From positions 124,001 through 188,000 of the forward strand of contig NZ_FNCS01000002.1 in NCBI RefSeq assembly GCF_900100665.1: 64,000 nucleotides of DNA. Reading direction: 5' to 3'. The notes beneath the pieces were generated by a model that ran no database searches, was not told where the DNA came from, and saw nothing but the letters and a program-made list of their open reading frames with translations. The translations under genes and the position numbers were made by a program. This DNA comes from Pelagibacterium luteolum. GTDB lineage: Bacteria > Pseudomonadota > Alphaproteobacteria > Rhizobiales > Devosiaceae. Shown piece by piece: positions 1-8,844 of this stretch. The stretch's first letter is position 1. The number at the start of each line of letters is the position of its first letter.

Positions 1-56
1 AGCGACCCTCCAAACAAAGAGGATCGCACCGCGTCAAAAAACGCAGCACGTGCCAT
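1..56 (-). CDS. Probable phage endolysin, N-terminal 18 codons only
   Basis: On the minus strand an ATG at 56-54 opens a frame reading MARAAFFDAVRSSLFGGS to the window edge. A start of this type, with an aromatic pair followed by R-S-x-L-F-G-G-S, is common at the N-terminus of phage muramidase or GH19-type endolysins. Only 18 residues are available, so the assignment rests on this motif and on position: downstream of the tail fibre genes and separated from them by a terminator. The missing part lies left of base 1. Confidence 0.45.
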   Translation of the reverse strand, partial: MARAAFFDAVRSSLFGGS

Positions 57-82
57 GGTTCTACCTGTGTGTTGAGTGAAAG

Positions 83-106
83 AAAAACCCCGCTCTGGGG
101 CGGGGC
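83..106 (-). terminator. Rho-independent terminator of the tail-fibre end of the late operon
   Basis: Read on the minus strand, a 6-bp CCCCGC/GCGGGG stem with a 6-nt loop is followed by five T residues. It lies just downstream of the 119-aa gene and upstream of the partial lysis gene, so it probably ends the main virion transcript. Confidence 0.75.
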
Positions 107-116
107 TGCGGTCTGA

Positions 117-476
117 TCACCAATACTTATCGTCGCGGAAGTCAGGCGGTATGGGCTTCATCGCCTCGATCTTGTTTGATTTCGCCCGCAACCCGTCGAT
201 GAACGCCGACATATCTGCCAACCCGTCGCCACCGTCTCGGATGATGTTTATCTGACGCCATAGGGGATAGGCATAAGTAATGCGCCGGTTGGCTTCTGCC
301 TTGACTTCTGCGACTGCGGGCGCGGGTGGAACATAGGGCGGAATTGTGTTTCCTGCGGCCTCCCATTCAGTGATCATACGGCGGTGTCTATTTGACGAAA
401 CATCTGGGACGATTAGTCTTTCGCCTCCAATAAAAATATCTATATCGCCATTCTTCAAATAGCCAAGAATTTTCAT
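117..476 (-). CDS. Tail-fibre-associated small protein (possible fibre assembly protein)
   Basis: The product is 119 aa with no signal peptide or membrane segment. The N-terminal part contains an A-N-R-H-R/E-W-E-A-A-G-N-T-I-P type stretch (residues about 30-46), followed by Y-P-L-W-R-Q-I-N near residue 72. This pattern is shared by small proteins encoded directly after tail fibres in many phages (DUF4376-like C-termini). It starts 2 bp after the fibre gene and is the last gene before a terminator. A role in fibre folding or attachment is inferred from position only. Confidence 0.5.
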   Translation of the reverse strand: MKILGYLKNGDIDIFIGGERLIVPDVSSNRHRRMITEWEAAGNTIPPYVPPAPAVAEVKAEANRRITYAYPLWRQINIIRDGGDGLADMSAFIDGLRAKSNKIEAMKPIPPDFRDDKYW

Positions 477-478
477 GA

Positions 479-1864
479 TCAGAGTTCCGAATCCAAATTA
501 AAAACAGCTTGAAGTTGAGCGCCACCAACAGCACCCCCAGTTATGCTAAGTGCCGATGAGGTTGCGTCCCTAGGACTAAGAGTGTAGTCCGCTATGTTTA
601 CCGTAACAATCTGGCTTCTTACAGACGAAGACGGAGTTGTTCTCATTTTTGTTGGATGGGCGATCGTATACATGTTGTTTTCGCTTGTAGATGCAAGATC
701 CCATCGTTCCTCTCCGTAAATCGTCTGAAAATACCTCTGGCACATCGCCACTTCCTGCTGGATATGCCGTGCTGCGAACGCGTCCGTTTCGCCCGTCGCA
801 TCCCCAGACACCAAAGATGCGTGCGAAATATCAATCGTCCAAGTCGAGTTGAGCGGCAGATCAATGCCGTATTCCAGCCACGTCTCGCTACCCAACAGCC
901 CGCCCGTTACACTGGGCACATCAACGGTAAACGTGAACTTCTGCCATGACGTGGTGAGAGACAGGCTGCTCGCTACAACAACTTTTGACCCAGTACCGCC
1001 GCCAGCGCCGAAATTCTGAATGATATACAGACCGGGCAGCGTTAGGTTTGCTGCTGCCTTGAGGTAAATCGTAAAGGTCGCCGTTTCTCCCGCCAGAGTT
1101 CCGGCGTCCTCGATACGCTGCAACAGCTTGCTTGCGCTTTGGCCGGATGGAGCCGACCCTTGGTCCATCCTGAGGAAGAACGACGGATTTCCGGGCACTG
1201 CGGTTTGGCCGGGTGTGTGGTTTTGCCTGGAAACTGTCGGGGCAATCCCGGAACCGTTCCAATCGTGATACCAGCGGTCGATGACGTACTTTTGCAGAGT
1301 AGCGGCAGCGTTGTTCACGTTGACGACGAAATCGCCGTTGATGATCTTGTTGCGGAAGCCCGAAAGGACGCCCGCCCCGATGTTGGACAGGAACGTCCCG
1401 CGCTCGGTTACTGAGCCGATATTGGCGCCATCCTTAGCCAATCGGCTGGAATCCACAAGTTGGCGCCAGTTGCCGCCGCCTTCCGAGATGAAGGTGAGGA
1501 TATCACCCGCCGCTGTGACGAAGTTCTCGCCCGACGCCAGAATAAGGCTGGTGCCGTTGTGCGTGATCGTCAGCGCGCCGGCGAAAAGCAATGTGCGCTT
1601 CGTCCCCGCTCGAACCGTTCCGAAGCTGGTAATGGTCGTGGTGCCGGTGACGTTAAGGAACTCTTCGTCCTGCGCCCCGATATCGCATGTCGTCGCGCTG
1701 GCGATCGTGCCTTCGCTGGTCCACTGCGCGATCTGCGCCATGGTTTCCCGAAATGCGTTGTTGACTGCAGGGGGCTTCATCACGTTCTCGGCAAGCGAGA
1801 TATCGTTGATGTCGGTGTTACTGCCCGCCGTAGTGTCCCACTGAGCAATGTTGGCTTTGGCCAT
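479..1864 (-). CDS. Tail fibre / receptor-binding protein
   Basis: The 461-aa product begins with a short conserved virion-anchoring segment (AQWDTTAGSNTDI). A Thr/Gly/Ser-rich beta-structured shaft follows, then an N-K-I-I-N-G-D-F motif near residue 170, which in many phage fibres opens a carbohydrate-binding or jelly-roll distal domain. The C-terminal third carries an E-V-A-M-C-Q-R-Y-F motif (about residue 370), typical of fibre tips. It follows the wall hydrolase gene by 13 bp. It probably sets host range; the receptor is unknown. Confidence 0.8.
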   Translation of the reverse strand: MAKANIAQWDTTAGSNTDINDISLAENVMKPPAVNNAFRETMAQIAQWTSEGTIASATTCDIGAQDEEFLNVTGTTTITSFGTVRAGTKRTLLFAGALTITHNGTSLILASGENFVTAAGDILTFISEGGGNWRQLVDSSRLAKDGANIGSVTERGTFLSNIGAGVLSGFRNKIINGDFVVNVNNAAATLQKYVIDRWYHDWNGSGIAPTVSRQNHTPGQTAVPGNPSFFLRMDQGSAPSGQSASKLLQRIEDAGTLAGETATFTIYLKAAANLTLPGLYIIQNFGAGGGTGSKVVVASSLSLTTSWQKFTFTVDVPSVTGGLLGSETWLEYGIDLPLNSTWTIDISHASLVSGDATGETDAFAARHIQQEVAMCQRYFQTIYGEERWDLASTSENNMYTIAHPTKMRTTPSSSVRSQIVTVNIADYTLSPRDATSSALSITGGAVGGAQLQAVFNLDSEL

Positions 1865-1877
1865 TTGTTACCCTCTT

Positions 1878-3620
1878 CTATGCCCGGTAGAGCGTGCCGC
1901 CGGAGCGCTGGTAATTGTCGATCTTCTCGCGCATGGTGCGGCCCTCGACACCGCGCAAAGCGGCCATGTTGGCGTCTCGAACCGATGCGTTGTAATTGCC
2001 CGAGCCGACGCGCGGCTTCTGGGAAGCGGTGAGGAAACCCTGTCGCGAGCCCGATGGGCCGACTTGGGTGGCGGAAACCGATCGGCCTTCTGGCTGCGTT
2101 GTCGAGAAGGTCGGGGCAGGCATGACGCGGCGCGAAAACAGCGCACTGATCGGGTCCGCGCCTTCGTCCATGCGGTCTTGAATGGACTGTTTGAATTGCG
2201 GGATGACGCCAGCATCGCCGGGGAATAGCCCCCGTCCCATGAGCGCATTTAAGCCCACACCCAGCACGCCACCATTGGCCGCGAACCCGCCAAGGAACTC
2301 CCCGGCCTGCTCGATTGGATTAAAGCCAGCCGTGGCGCCCGCATATGTCGCCATCGGGGGGCGCTGGGGCGGCACTGGTGCTATCTGCGGTAGTGCTGCG
2401 GTTTGGGTTGGCTGCTGATGGACAGGCTGCGCAGCAGCTAGTCCAGTGGGTCGTTGTGGGGGAACCGGAGCTGTAGCAACGCTTGTGGGCATGCCCTGAG
2501 GGAGGGGCGGCAAGTCCGCGATCCTGACAGGCGCGGGCTGCTGCACAGGAACCGCACTCGGGATGCCTGGAGGCGTCGGGCCGCTGGGCAGATCGTCAGG
2601 CCATGGGAAAGGCGTGTAACCAAGCCTTGGGCGCGGGTCGGCTTGCGGCAAAGGCGGCACAATCGGTGCGGGCTGGTGTTGCGCGATGATGTTGTTGAAC
2701 GGCCCCATATCTGTTGCGGGGTCCATGACCTGGCTACTCAAGACGTTGTTGAGGCTTGCCGTTACACGCTCAGGGTAAGGCGCAGCCGGGGCTTGCTGAG
2801 CCCTGCCACGCCCGGAAGGCATGCCGGGAATGTTGGGCGGGGGCGCAGGTGGCACGCCACGGCTTGATGGCGTTGCAGGCGATGACTGCTCGAGCCAGTT
2901 GCTATATTCCGGCCACATGGCTTGCGTTGGGCTTGTCGCCTGCGGATCGGGACCGAACGTGTCGATCATGCGCTCGTTGATATTGGCGTCATTAAGCCTC
3001 GGCAGAACCGCATCGGGAACGGCACCGGCCATTGCGTTGATCTGCTGCGAGGCGGCGCGCGGGTCGCGCTGTGGCAAGCGAGGCGGCAACTGAGGCACAG
3101 AGGCGCGAGATGATTGAGGAGCGTAGGCGCTCAAAGACTCGGGGCGGGGTGGTGGCGTGCCAGCCATCTGGTTTGCGGCTGCAAGGGCAGTCTGTGGCGA
3201 TTGCTGGGGCAGAAAGACATGGTTGCCGATACGCAGGCGCCCTGCCTCTCCCTGCTCACTACCAGCCCAATATGGATCACGCCCACCGGGCATGCCACGC
3301 GGCGCCCAATAGTGTGTTGCCCCACCGGTCGGGTCTGGTGCGTTGCCCTCAAAGACCGTTTCGACGGCGCGGACGGCCTGCTCGTATCCCGGAGCGCCGG
3401 GGCCATACCGGCCAGGGTTGTTTCCCCCTTCCCCGCTATTCCACGTCGAGAACTGGCGCGGCTGTAGCGCTACGGCAACGGGGTCGGAGGGATAGCGGCC
3501 AGACCCAGCGCGGTTCCTGATGACATGGGCAATCGCGGCCATGCCTTCGAACCCTTCGCCCCCGGCTTCGCCTAGAAGCGTCTGGGCCAGAATGCGCTTT
3601 GCGTCGTTGGAAAGGGCCAT
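1878..3620 (-). CDS. SleB-type cell wall hydrolase with long proline-rich tail
   Basis: The 580-aa product starts at the ATG at 3620, which has a GGGGAAA ribosome site; an upstream in-frame ATG at 3692 would run through a hairpin. Residues 1-140 form a Hydrolase_2 (SleB/CwlJ) domain with L-L-G-E-A-G-G-E (candidate catalytic Glu18), H-V-I-R-N-R and the Q-F-S-x-W-N motif. Residues 150-450 are a Pro/Gln/Ala-rich low-complexity linker, followed by a short C-terminal region. The composition fits a virion-associated peptidoglycan hydrolase used in entry rather than a plain endolysin, especially as another lysis gene lies at the left edge. That split of roles is inference. Confidence 0.8.
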   Translation of the reverse strand: MALSNDAKRILAQTLLGEAGGEGFEGMAAIAHVIRNRAGSGRYPSDPVAVALQPRQFSTWNSGEGGNNPGRYGPGAPGYEQAVRAVETVFEGNAPDPTGGATHYWAPRGMPGGRDPYWAGSEQGEAGRLRIGNHVFLPQQSPQTALAAANQMAGTPPPRPESLSAYAPQSSRASVPQLPPRLPQRDPRAASQQINAMAGAVPDAVLPRLNDANINERMIDTFGPDPQATSPTQAMWPEYSNWLEQSSPATPSSRGVPPAPPPNIPGMPSGRGRAQQAPAAPYPERVTASLNNVLSSQVMDPATDMGPFNNIIAQHQPAPIVPPLPQADPRPRLGYTPFPWPDDLPSGPTPPGIPSAVPVQQPAPVRIADLPPLPQGMPTSVATAPVPPQRPTGLAAAQPVHQQPTQTAALPQIAPVPPQRPPMATYAGATAGFNPIEQAGEFLGGFAANGGVLGVGLNALMGRGLFPGDAGVIPQFKQSIQDRMDEGADPISALFSRRVMPAPTFSTTQPEGRSVSATQVGPSGSRQGFLTASQKPRVGSGNYNASVRDANMAALRGVEGRTMREKIDNYQRSGGTLYRA

Positions 3621-3634
3621 GGTTTCCCCAATAA

Positions 3635-3660
3635 GAAAAGCCCCATCTTGTGGACGGGGC
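3635..3660 (-). terminator. Hairpin with T-run just before the wall hydrolase ribosome site
   Basis: On the minus strand a GCCCC/GGGGC stem, extended by three more pairs past one mismatch and with a 3-nt loop, precedes TTTTC. It would end minus-strand transcripts coming through the rightward cassette. The wall hydrolase would then need readthrough or its own promoter. Confidence 0.5.
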
Positions 3661-3682
3661 GGAATGCGACTATTTTGGGCGG

Positions 3683-4003
3683 ATGCGATCAATCATCATT
3701 ATAGCAGCGATACTGCTGACCAGCCCGGCTCTTGCCCAAGGCGCTTTCGAGCCCGGCAATCCGACGTTCGGACAATTCGAGGACACATGCCGCACAGATG
3801 CTGGCATTGTCCCTGACTGCGAGGGCGGAGTACTTGGCGCGTACGCCGAGCTTGCAGAGACAGACCAGATCGCCTGCCACTTCCCGGCCTTTTGGGAAAA
3901 GGCTGACGAAATTGGCGGCGATGTTTTACGCGTTTTGCCTTGGCAGACCGGCGTTTCCATAATCGTGGCCGAACCAGGTGTCTGCGACACTACCGGACTA
4001 TGA
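3683..4003 (+). CDS. Small secreted protein, first gene of rightward cassette
   Basis: The 106-aa product starts at the ATG at 3683, giving a classical signal peptide (M-R-S-I-I-I-I-A-A-I-L-L, cleavage after A-L-A-Q near residue 18). The mature part of about 88 residues has four or five cysteines (D-T-C, D-C-E-G-G, A-C-H, V-C-D), so it is probably a disulfide-bonded periplasmic protein. The D-C-E-G-G-V-L-G-A-Y-A-E-L stretch resembles the first helix of Rap1a/Tai-type folds, as in the next gene, but similarity is weak. Its stop overlaps the next start (ATGA). It is transcribed against the virion operon. Confidence 0.7.
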   Translation: MRSIIIIAAILLTSPALAQGAFEPGNPTFGQFEDTCRTDAGIVPDCEGGVLGAYAELAETDQIACHFPAFWEKADEIGGDVLRVLPWQTGVSIIVAEPGVCDTTGL

Positions 4004-4341
4004 AGCGCCGACTTGTGTTCTTAGCGGCTGCACTTTTCTCGACAGCCACACATGCCCAGTTCGTTGACGGCAACTTTCTGCACGATCTTTGCTCTCGCGC
4101 GCCGCAATCAGCTCAATCCTACGCGATAGGCGTGGCTGATGAGACGTTCATGATGCAACAATCCGTTGGAGACGACGGGTTACCGCTAATCCCGGCCTAC
4201 ATTTGCATCCCGGCAGGAGTGAGTTCACTTCAGGTCAAAGACTCGGTGTGCGCGTACCTTGCTGACAACCCGGAAAGTCGCCATTGGCCTGCTGCAATTC
4301 TAACGCGAAACGCCCTCTTAGAAGCGTGGCCATGCCAATGA
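4000..4341 (+). CDS. Rap1a/Tai-family immunity-like secreted protein
   Basis: The product is 113 aa. Residues 1-20 are a signal peptide ending A-T-H-A-Q. The mature part carries the Rap1a/Tai layout: G-N-x-L-x-x-L-C-S near residue 24, Y-x-x-G-V-A-D-E, I-C-I-P-A-G-V-S-S-L-Q-V-K-D near residue 69, and a final P-E-S-R-H-W-P-A-A-I-L-T plus E-A-W-P-C segment. Known members protect Serratia and relatives against type VI amidase effectors in the periplasm. In this phage it could protect the host wall, modulate the phage's own hydrolase, or act as a lysogenic conversion factor. The start is fixed by the ATGA overlap with the preceding gene. Confidence 0.75.
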   Translation: MKRRLVFLAAALFSTATHAQFVDGNFLHDLCSRAPQSAQSYAIGVADETFMMQQSVGDDGLPLIPAYICIPAGVSSLQVKDSVCAYLADNPESRHWPAAILTRNALLEAWPCQ

Positions 4342-4505
4342 AACAAATTGACCCCAAGGCGAGGCAGCAAGAGCCGCAGTACGACGCATGGCACTACATC
4401 GGCTACATGATCGCTGTCGTGATTGTCGTGCCCATAGGAGTTTGGCTAAAGCAGAGCGGCATTGCGGACGCCTTCATTAATTCGATCCTTGGCCCGATTG
4501 GCTGA
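4338..4505 (+). CDS. Small single-pass membrane protein
   Basis: The product is 55 aa if the ATG at 4338 is used, which overlaps the previous stop as ATGA; an ATG at 4332 is also possible. A charged N-terminus is followed by one membrane segment (residues about 16-36, Y-I-G-Y-M-I-A-V-V-I-V-V-P-I-G). It completes the rightward three-gene cassette, and its 3' end overlaps by 29 bp the end of the converging 722-aa virion gene. A holin-like or membrane-anchor role is possible, but no family is recognised. Confidence 0.6.
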   Translation: MKQIDPKARQQEPQYDAWHYIGYMIAVVIVVPIGVWLKQSGIADAFINSILGPIG

Positions 4506-6645
4506 CGGACATCAGCGCCCCGCCGCGTGCTGCCGCACCCACGCCGCGCTGAATTGCCTCCAAAGCCTGCATATGGGGCGCGCTAAGCATTGCATTGGCA
4601 GTGGCGCGCTGAATGATCGCCGGGTCGTTCGATGCCAGCATTTCGGCAACCTTTTGCAACACCTGTGCATCGGCGCGCTTGCCGAGAGCCTGATAGCCCC
4701 GACGCCCTGCCGCGACCATGAGCCCCACGCCACCCGCTTGGGTCAGATCCCCGCCCAGTGCCAGAGTGCCACCAGCACCCGCCGCGCCGGTCAAGCCAAG
4801 GTCCATTAGCTGTTGTGTTGTGGTCGAGTTGCCCAGCGCGCCGCGCGCCCGGTCCATGATATCCTCGATACGAACAAACGCCTCAAGTTCGCGCGCCTTT
4901 CCAGGGCCGAGCGCTTCAGCCAAGAGTTGCTTTCGCGCCGGGACATCGAAATAGCGCATCAGATTGGTGCGGTTGTTACCCGCCCTGACATCATCCATGA
5001 TCTGGGACACAAGCCCCACACCAAAATCCTGACGGTCTGCGGGGGAGAGCTTTTTGAAGGCGTCGAGGCTTTCGTCGATCGCCCTTGGAGCGCGCCATGC
5101 GTTGCGGCCCGCGTCCAGTGCATTCTCTGCACCAAAGAACGATGCGGCTGTTGACCGCGCCTGAGCATAGGCTGGCACCTGGTTATCAAGCGTCGACGTC
5201 AGCCGCGTCTTGACCGCCATAAGATCGCCGGCAAGCGACTTATCGCCCGCGCGCTGAGCAACGCCAATCTGGCTGTCTAAATCACGCTTGACCATATCCC
5301 AGAACTGGAGATTGGGGTAAACGGTCGGACCGTCTGGGCCAAGGCTTCCGAGCCTATATGTGCCATCGTCAGCCCGCACGAATGGGTTGCGGATCGAGAT
5401 GTTCCCAGAGAGGGCTTCGACATTAGAGGACCGGCGCCCGACATTGGCAACCGCCCGCTGGACCGCATCAGACTGCAAGAGGCCCTGCAAATCTTGGTTC
5501 CAGACCGTCTGCGCATCTGGGCTTTGCATGGCGCGGGTGTAATTGGTGTTGTTGGTCGCCCGAGCGATAGAGCCGATTTCAGCGCGGCGCGCGAGATCAG
5601 ACACATCCCCACCCATAATGCGGTTGAAAAAGTCCGTTGTGCGCTGCGATTGCATGCCAAAGCGGTTTGATGTCGCCTGATTGACAAGATCGCGGGCGCC
5701 GGGGTTTGCGTTGGACGCGGCCCGCATGAGCGCAAGCGTGTTGCCGCCGCCACGATCTACGTTCATTAATGGCTGATTGTTGGTTGCCGCTGCCGCCTCG
5801 TCAGCCTGCCCCAAGCGTGGTAGCGCCGACGTTTGATCTGCCTGCTGAGCGATGGCGACACGAGATGCGGCAAGGTCATCAACATTGCCAGTTGCCCCGC
5901 GCAATGTGTTCGCGATATTCCCGATTCCACGGCCCGCTGCGCTAGCCATAGCGCCGAGGCCTGGCACCACAGCGCCAACTCCTGCGCCGATAAGCGCATT
6001 GTTGCGGACGTCTTCCATCCCGCCACCACGCGCGGCAGTATCAGCAGCCGAAACAAGGCCACCAGAAGCGCCGGAAGCGCCCATACGGCTGGCAAGGTTG
6101 GCACCGGTCACTCCAAGCGCCTGTGCGCCCGCCTGCGTGGCTCCTACGCCAAGCATGGGCAGGACAGCACCAGTGACCGATCCAGACATGGATGTCATCG
6201 GGAAGCGCTCTTCCAAGCCCTGCCGGTTTTGATCGATCTGGCCTTGAACCGCTTCACGGCCTTGGCCGGTCACGCCGCCGATTGTCGAGCTTGCGATAAA
6301 GTCACCGATTCCGCGCGCAGCGGGGCCAACGACAGGCACACTGTTGACAGCGCTATCGAGCCATGTGGCTCCTGCCCCAACTGCATCCTGCACCATATTG
6401 GGCTGCGGGCCTTCGGTCGGTGCGACCTGATCGCGCAAAGCTTGCCTGTCGGCATCGCTGAGGGCCTGGTATTCCGCCACGGGAATCTGCTGCCCCGCGA
6501 CGGTGATCATAGGGCCAGCCGGGGCCTGCTGCTCACCCTGCCCCACTTCCGGGAATTTGGTGGCGATGAGGCGGCGAATTTCCTCAGGCGGCATGGTGTC
6601 CGGGAACTGGACCTGCGCGCCGTCTGGCATGCGAACAATGGGCAT
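4477..6645 (-). CDS. Large virion protein, candidate internal/ejection protein
   Basis: The product is 722 aa. It opens with a short module, M-P-I-V-R-M-P-D-G-A-Q-V-Q-F-P-D plus E-E-I-R-R-L-I, that recurs at the start of several phage virion proteins. The rest is Ala/Gly/Gln-rich and mostly helical, with a glycine-rich hydrophobic central part (about 150-240) and another near 640-690. Size, composition and position between the tail tube genes and the wall hydrolase match the DNA-ejection proteins of short-tailed phages. No catalytic motif is seen, so the function is inferred from context. Confidence 0.6.
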   Translation of the reverse strand: MPIVRMPDGAQVQFPDTMPPEEIRRLIATKFPEVGQGEQQAPAGPMITVAGQQIPVAEYQALSDADRQALRDQVAPTEGPQPNMVQDAVGAGATWLDSAVNSVPVVGPAARGIGDFIASSTIGGVTGQGREAVQGQIDQNRQGLEERFPMTSMSGSVTGAVLPMLGVGATQAGAQALGVTGANLASRMGASGASGGLVSAADTAARGGGMEDVRNNALIGAGVGAVVPGLGAMASAAGRGIGNIANTLRGATGNVDDLAASRVAIAQQADQTSALPRLGQADEAAAATNNQPLMNVDRGGGNTLALMRAASNANPGARDLVNQATSNRFGMQSQRTTDFFNRIMGGDVSDLARRAEIGSIARATNNTNYTRAMQSPDAQTVWNQDLQGLLQSDAVQRAVANVGRRSSNVEALSGNISIRNPFVRADDGTYRLGSLGPDGPTVYPNLQFWDMVKRDLDSQIGVAQRAGDKSLAGDLMAVKTRLTSTLDNQVPAYAQARSTAASFFGAENALDAGRNAWRAPRAIDESLDAFKKLSPADRQDFGVGLVSQIMDDVRAGNNRTNLMRYFDVPARKQLLAEALGPGKARELEAFVRIEDIMDRARGALGNSTTTQQLMDLGLTGAAGAGGTLALGGDLTQAGGVGLMVAAGRRGYQALGKRADAQVLQKVAEMLASNDPAIIQRATANAMLSAPHMQALEAIQRGVGAAARGGALMSVSQSGQGSN

Positions 6646-6654
6646 GACCGCTCC

Positions 6655-7815
6655 TTAGAAATAGTCGTTGTAATCGACCACGCCGCCACCAGCCCCGCCA
6701 GGGGAGCCAGAGCCAAATCCGAACTCGGCAGCGTTAGGATAAGCCGCTGCCTTGCGCATGATCCCACCGTAGATTTCTTCAAGGCGGTCGAGGTTATAAA
6801 GGAACTGCTGTTCGTTCTGGGACTGGTCAAGACTACCCAGAACAGATTGCAGCGTTGCCAACTCTTGTTCGGTCACGTTGCCCAGCGCGCCGCCTGTTGG
6901 TGAGGACTCGCGCATCTGCTGGAGGCGATCAAAGCCGATGTTGCCACGGATTGTCTGCGTCAACTGGAAAAGGTTTGTCGCGTTCGACCCTTCGACATTA
7001 CGCGCAAGGCCAGAGCCAAAGCCAACCGATGGGTTGAAGAAATTGTCGCTCTTGACGATTTCGCGCGCGCGGTTGATGTCATCAAGAACGATTGTCGCGG
7101 CACGGGCGGTTTGTTCGCTGCGCTGGGCGGCTTGCGCCTGGCTTCGCTCTCGCTCTTCAGCCTGCGGGCCACCAGCCATTGGCGCGATGCCGCCGCCCTG
7201 CTGCGGCTCGAAACCAGTCGGAACGGACCCGCTCTTGGGCATGCGGTATAGCTCGTTGCCGTGCTGGTCTTGTACCGAGATAGCATTGCCGATATCGACC
7301 TGTGATGTACGCGGGGCGAATGAAGCACCATCCGGTAGAGGGATTGGGCGGAATGTCCCCTGATTGCCCAACTGCCCGTACTGAACGCCATCCTCTGTTT
7401 GGTAGGGGACGGGCGACCCAAAGAAGGTTTCTTCGTTCGCCCCGCCGCTCGATGCGCGCCCCATATCGGCCATAGCCGCACGGAAGCCCTCAGCAGGCGG
7501 CAGGGCTGCATACTGCGGATAGTTCGACTTGAGCCATTCGACGGTCTGGTTGCGCTCCGCTGTCTGCTGAGCCAATTGTTCCTGCCGCTCGGCCTGCTCT
7601 TGCTGGAGAACGGCGTATTGCGTGTCCTGCTGCCGTCCCTGCTGCATGCCCTGGGCCGCGCCACGCATGGCACCGCGTGCGCTGTCGGCCCCAATAAGGC
7701 CGGAACCAAAGCCAATGATCGCATTGCGCCGAGGATCGAGCCATTGGGCGAAGCCACTGTCGCCCTGCCCAAGCATCGAGAGCAAGCCGCGCTGCTGATA
7801 AGGATTTTCTGCCAT
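6655..7815 (-). CDS. Virion protein, candidate internal/ejection protein
   Basis: The product is 386 aa. The N-terminus (about residues 1-50) includes a small hydrophobic Gly-rich stretch (I-I-G-F-G-S-G-L-I-G-A), followed by a long Gln/Glu-rich predicted coiled coil (about 50-110, rich in Q-Q-G-R, E-Q-A-E-R). The C-terminus is Gly-rich and ends V-D-Y-N-D-Y-F. It lies between two other large Gly/Gln-rich virion genes with 9-bp spacers. The arrangement is like the ejection gene trio of podoviruses. No family is recognised with certainty. Confidence 0.55.
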   Translation of the reverse strand: MAENPYQQRGLLSMLGQGDSGFAQWLDPRRNAIIGFGSGLIGADSARGAMRGAAQGMQQGRQQDTQYAVLQQEQAERQEQLAQQTAERNQTVEWLKSNYPQYAALPPAEGFRAAMADMGRASSGGANEETFFGSPVPYQTEDGVQYGQLGNQGTFRPIPLPDGASFAPRTSQVDIGNAISVQDQHGNELYRMPKSGSVPTGFEPQQGGGIAPMAGGPQAEERERSQAQAAQRSEQTARAATIVLDDINRAREIVKSDNFFNPSVGFGSGLARNVEGSNATNLFQLTQTIRGNIGFDRLQQMRESSPTGGALGNVTEQELATLQSVLGSLDQSQNEQQFLYNLDRLEEIYGGIMRKAAAYPNAAEFGFGSGSPGGAGGGVVDYNDYF

Positions 7816-7824
7816 CTCGATCTC

Positions 7825-8844
7825 CTAAAGCAGCGCGCCGGCGCCAGCGATGCCCAAGCCAAGCCAGTCGAACAGGCCCGGGCCCTTTTCGGGCTGCGGG
7901 TTCGCAGACTGCTGCCCCAAGAGCCCCTGATACTTCGCGATGTGCTGGAAGGCAGGGTCGTTGGTGCGCTGGAACAGTTCGTAATCGGCAAGCCGTCTGG
8001 CCTGTGCATCGGCATCGCGCGCCTGGCCGACACCAAGGATGGTCTGGGATGGCATAAGCGATGCCTGATAGAGGCCCGGAAGTGCAGCGGTAGCGCCCAT
8101 GGCATTGGCCACCCCTTGCTGGTCCATGCCGAAAGCGCTTCCTGCCGCTCCAGCCTGCGCTCCAAGCGCGTTAAAGCGGTTCGTGAAGCCCTGCTGGCGC
8201 TGGCCCTCAATCGCCGCCAGAGCCCGCTCCTGGCGCGCGATGTCGTTCTGGTAGTTGGTGTAGTCGAGAGCTCCGAGCGAGCTTGTCAGCCGATCGGTGG
8301 CCTGATTGATGTGCGACCCGCCGCCAAACCGTCCCGACGATGTGAACTGAGACCCGACGCCAGAGAGGACATCGTCGGTCAGCTGCCCGCGCATGGCCGA
8401 ATAGCCTGGCGCGTCAGTGCCGAACTGCTGCCCCCGCGCGACCGCCATCAACTGCTCTTCCGTCAGGGACGGCGACATGGCGCCTGTAGCCATTGAGCCG
8501 AATTGACCCGCCACGTTGTTGACCGTGTCGATGTTGCCTTGCTGCCCCCCGGCCAGACCGCCATCGGATAGAAGCCCGCGGGTGTAGCCTATGCCTTGAT
8601 CGAACATGCCTGCATTTCGGGTCGCAGCGCTTTCAAGCCCAGAGAGCCCTGCCTGTGTGGTCGCGCTCATTCCGGTATAGAGGGGTTGGTTATACGTCGC
8701 CGCCGGGCCCGCCTGATAGGCGCGCTGAATATCCGCGCCCATCTGCTTGTTGAAGCTTTCCGGGTTGAATGATCCGCCCGAGCCGCCAGCCCAGCTGTAG
8801 CCGCCAGACGAACCAGAGCTGCTTTTCTTTCCGCCGCCACCCAT
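7825..8844 (-). CDS. Virion protein, Gly/Gln-rich, candidate internal/ejection protein
   Basis: The product is 339 aa from the ATG at 8844, which overlaps the upstream stop as TAATG; a longer frame to 8916 is less likely. Residues 1-25 are a lysine/serine/glycine-rich tail. The middle is helical and Gln/Ala-rich (T-R-N-A-G-M-F-D, R-Q-E-R-A-L-A-A-I-E-G-Q). The C-terminus has a short hydrophobic end (W-L-G-L-G-I-A-G-A-G-A-L-L), perhaps for membrane interaction during ejection. The role is inferred from position and composition. Confidence 0.55.
   Translation of the reverse strand: MGGGGKKSSSGSSGGYSWAGGSGGSFNPESFNKQMGADIQRAYQAGPAATYNQPLYTGMSATTQAGLSGLESAATRNAGMFDQGIGYTRGLLSDGGLAGGQQGNIDTVNNVAGQFGSMATGAMSPSLTEEQLMAVARGQQFGTDAPGYSAMRGQLTDDVLSGVGSQFTSSGRFGGGSHINQATDRLTSSLGALDYTNYQNDIARQERALAAIEGQRQQGFTNRFNALGAQAGAAGSAFGMDQQGVANAMGATAALPGLYQASLMPSQTILGVGQARDADAQARRLADYELFQRTNDPAFQHIAKYQGLLGQQSANPQPEKGPGLFDWLGLGIAGAGALL

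Noticed and set aside
1878-3620. SleB-type protein as the only endolysin
   Set aside because: A second lysis-type gene starts at base 56, and the long Pro-rich tail fits a virion-associated hydrolase better.
3648-3676. Sigma-70 promoter TTGTGG-17-TATTTT for the rightward cassette
   Set aside because: Box matches are weak, and the start would leave almost no leader; not strong enough to list.
4000-4341. Evidence of a type VI secretion locus from the Rap1a-like gene
   Set aside because: No secretion or effector genes are present; the gene sits in a phage operon.
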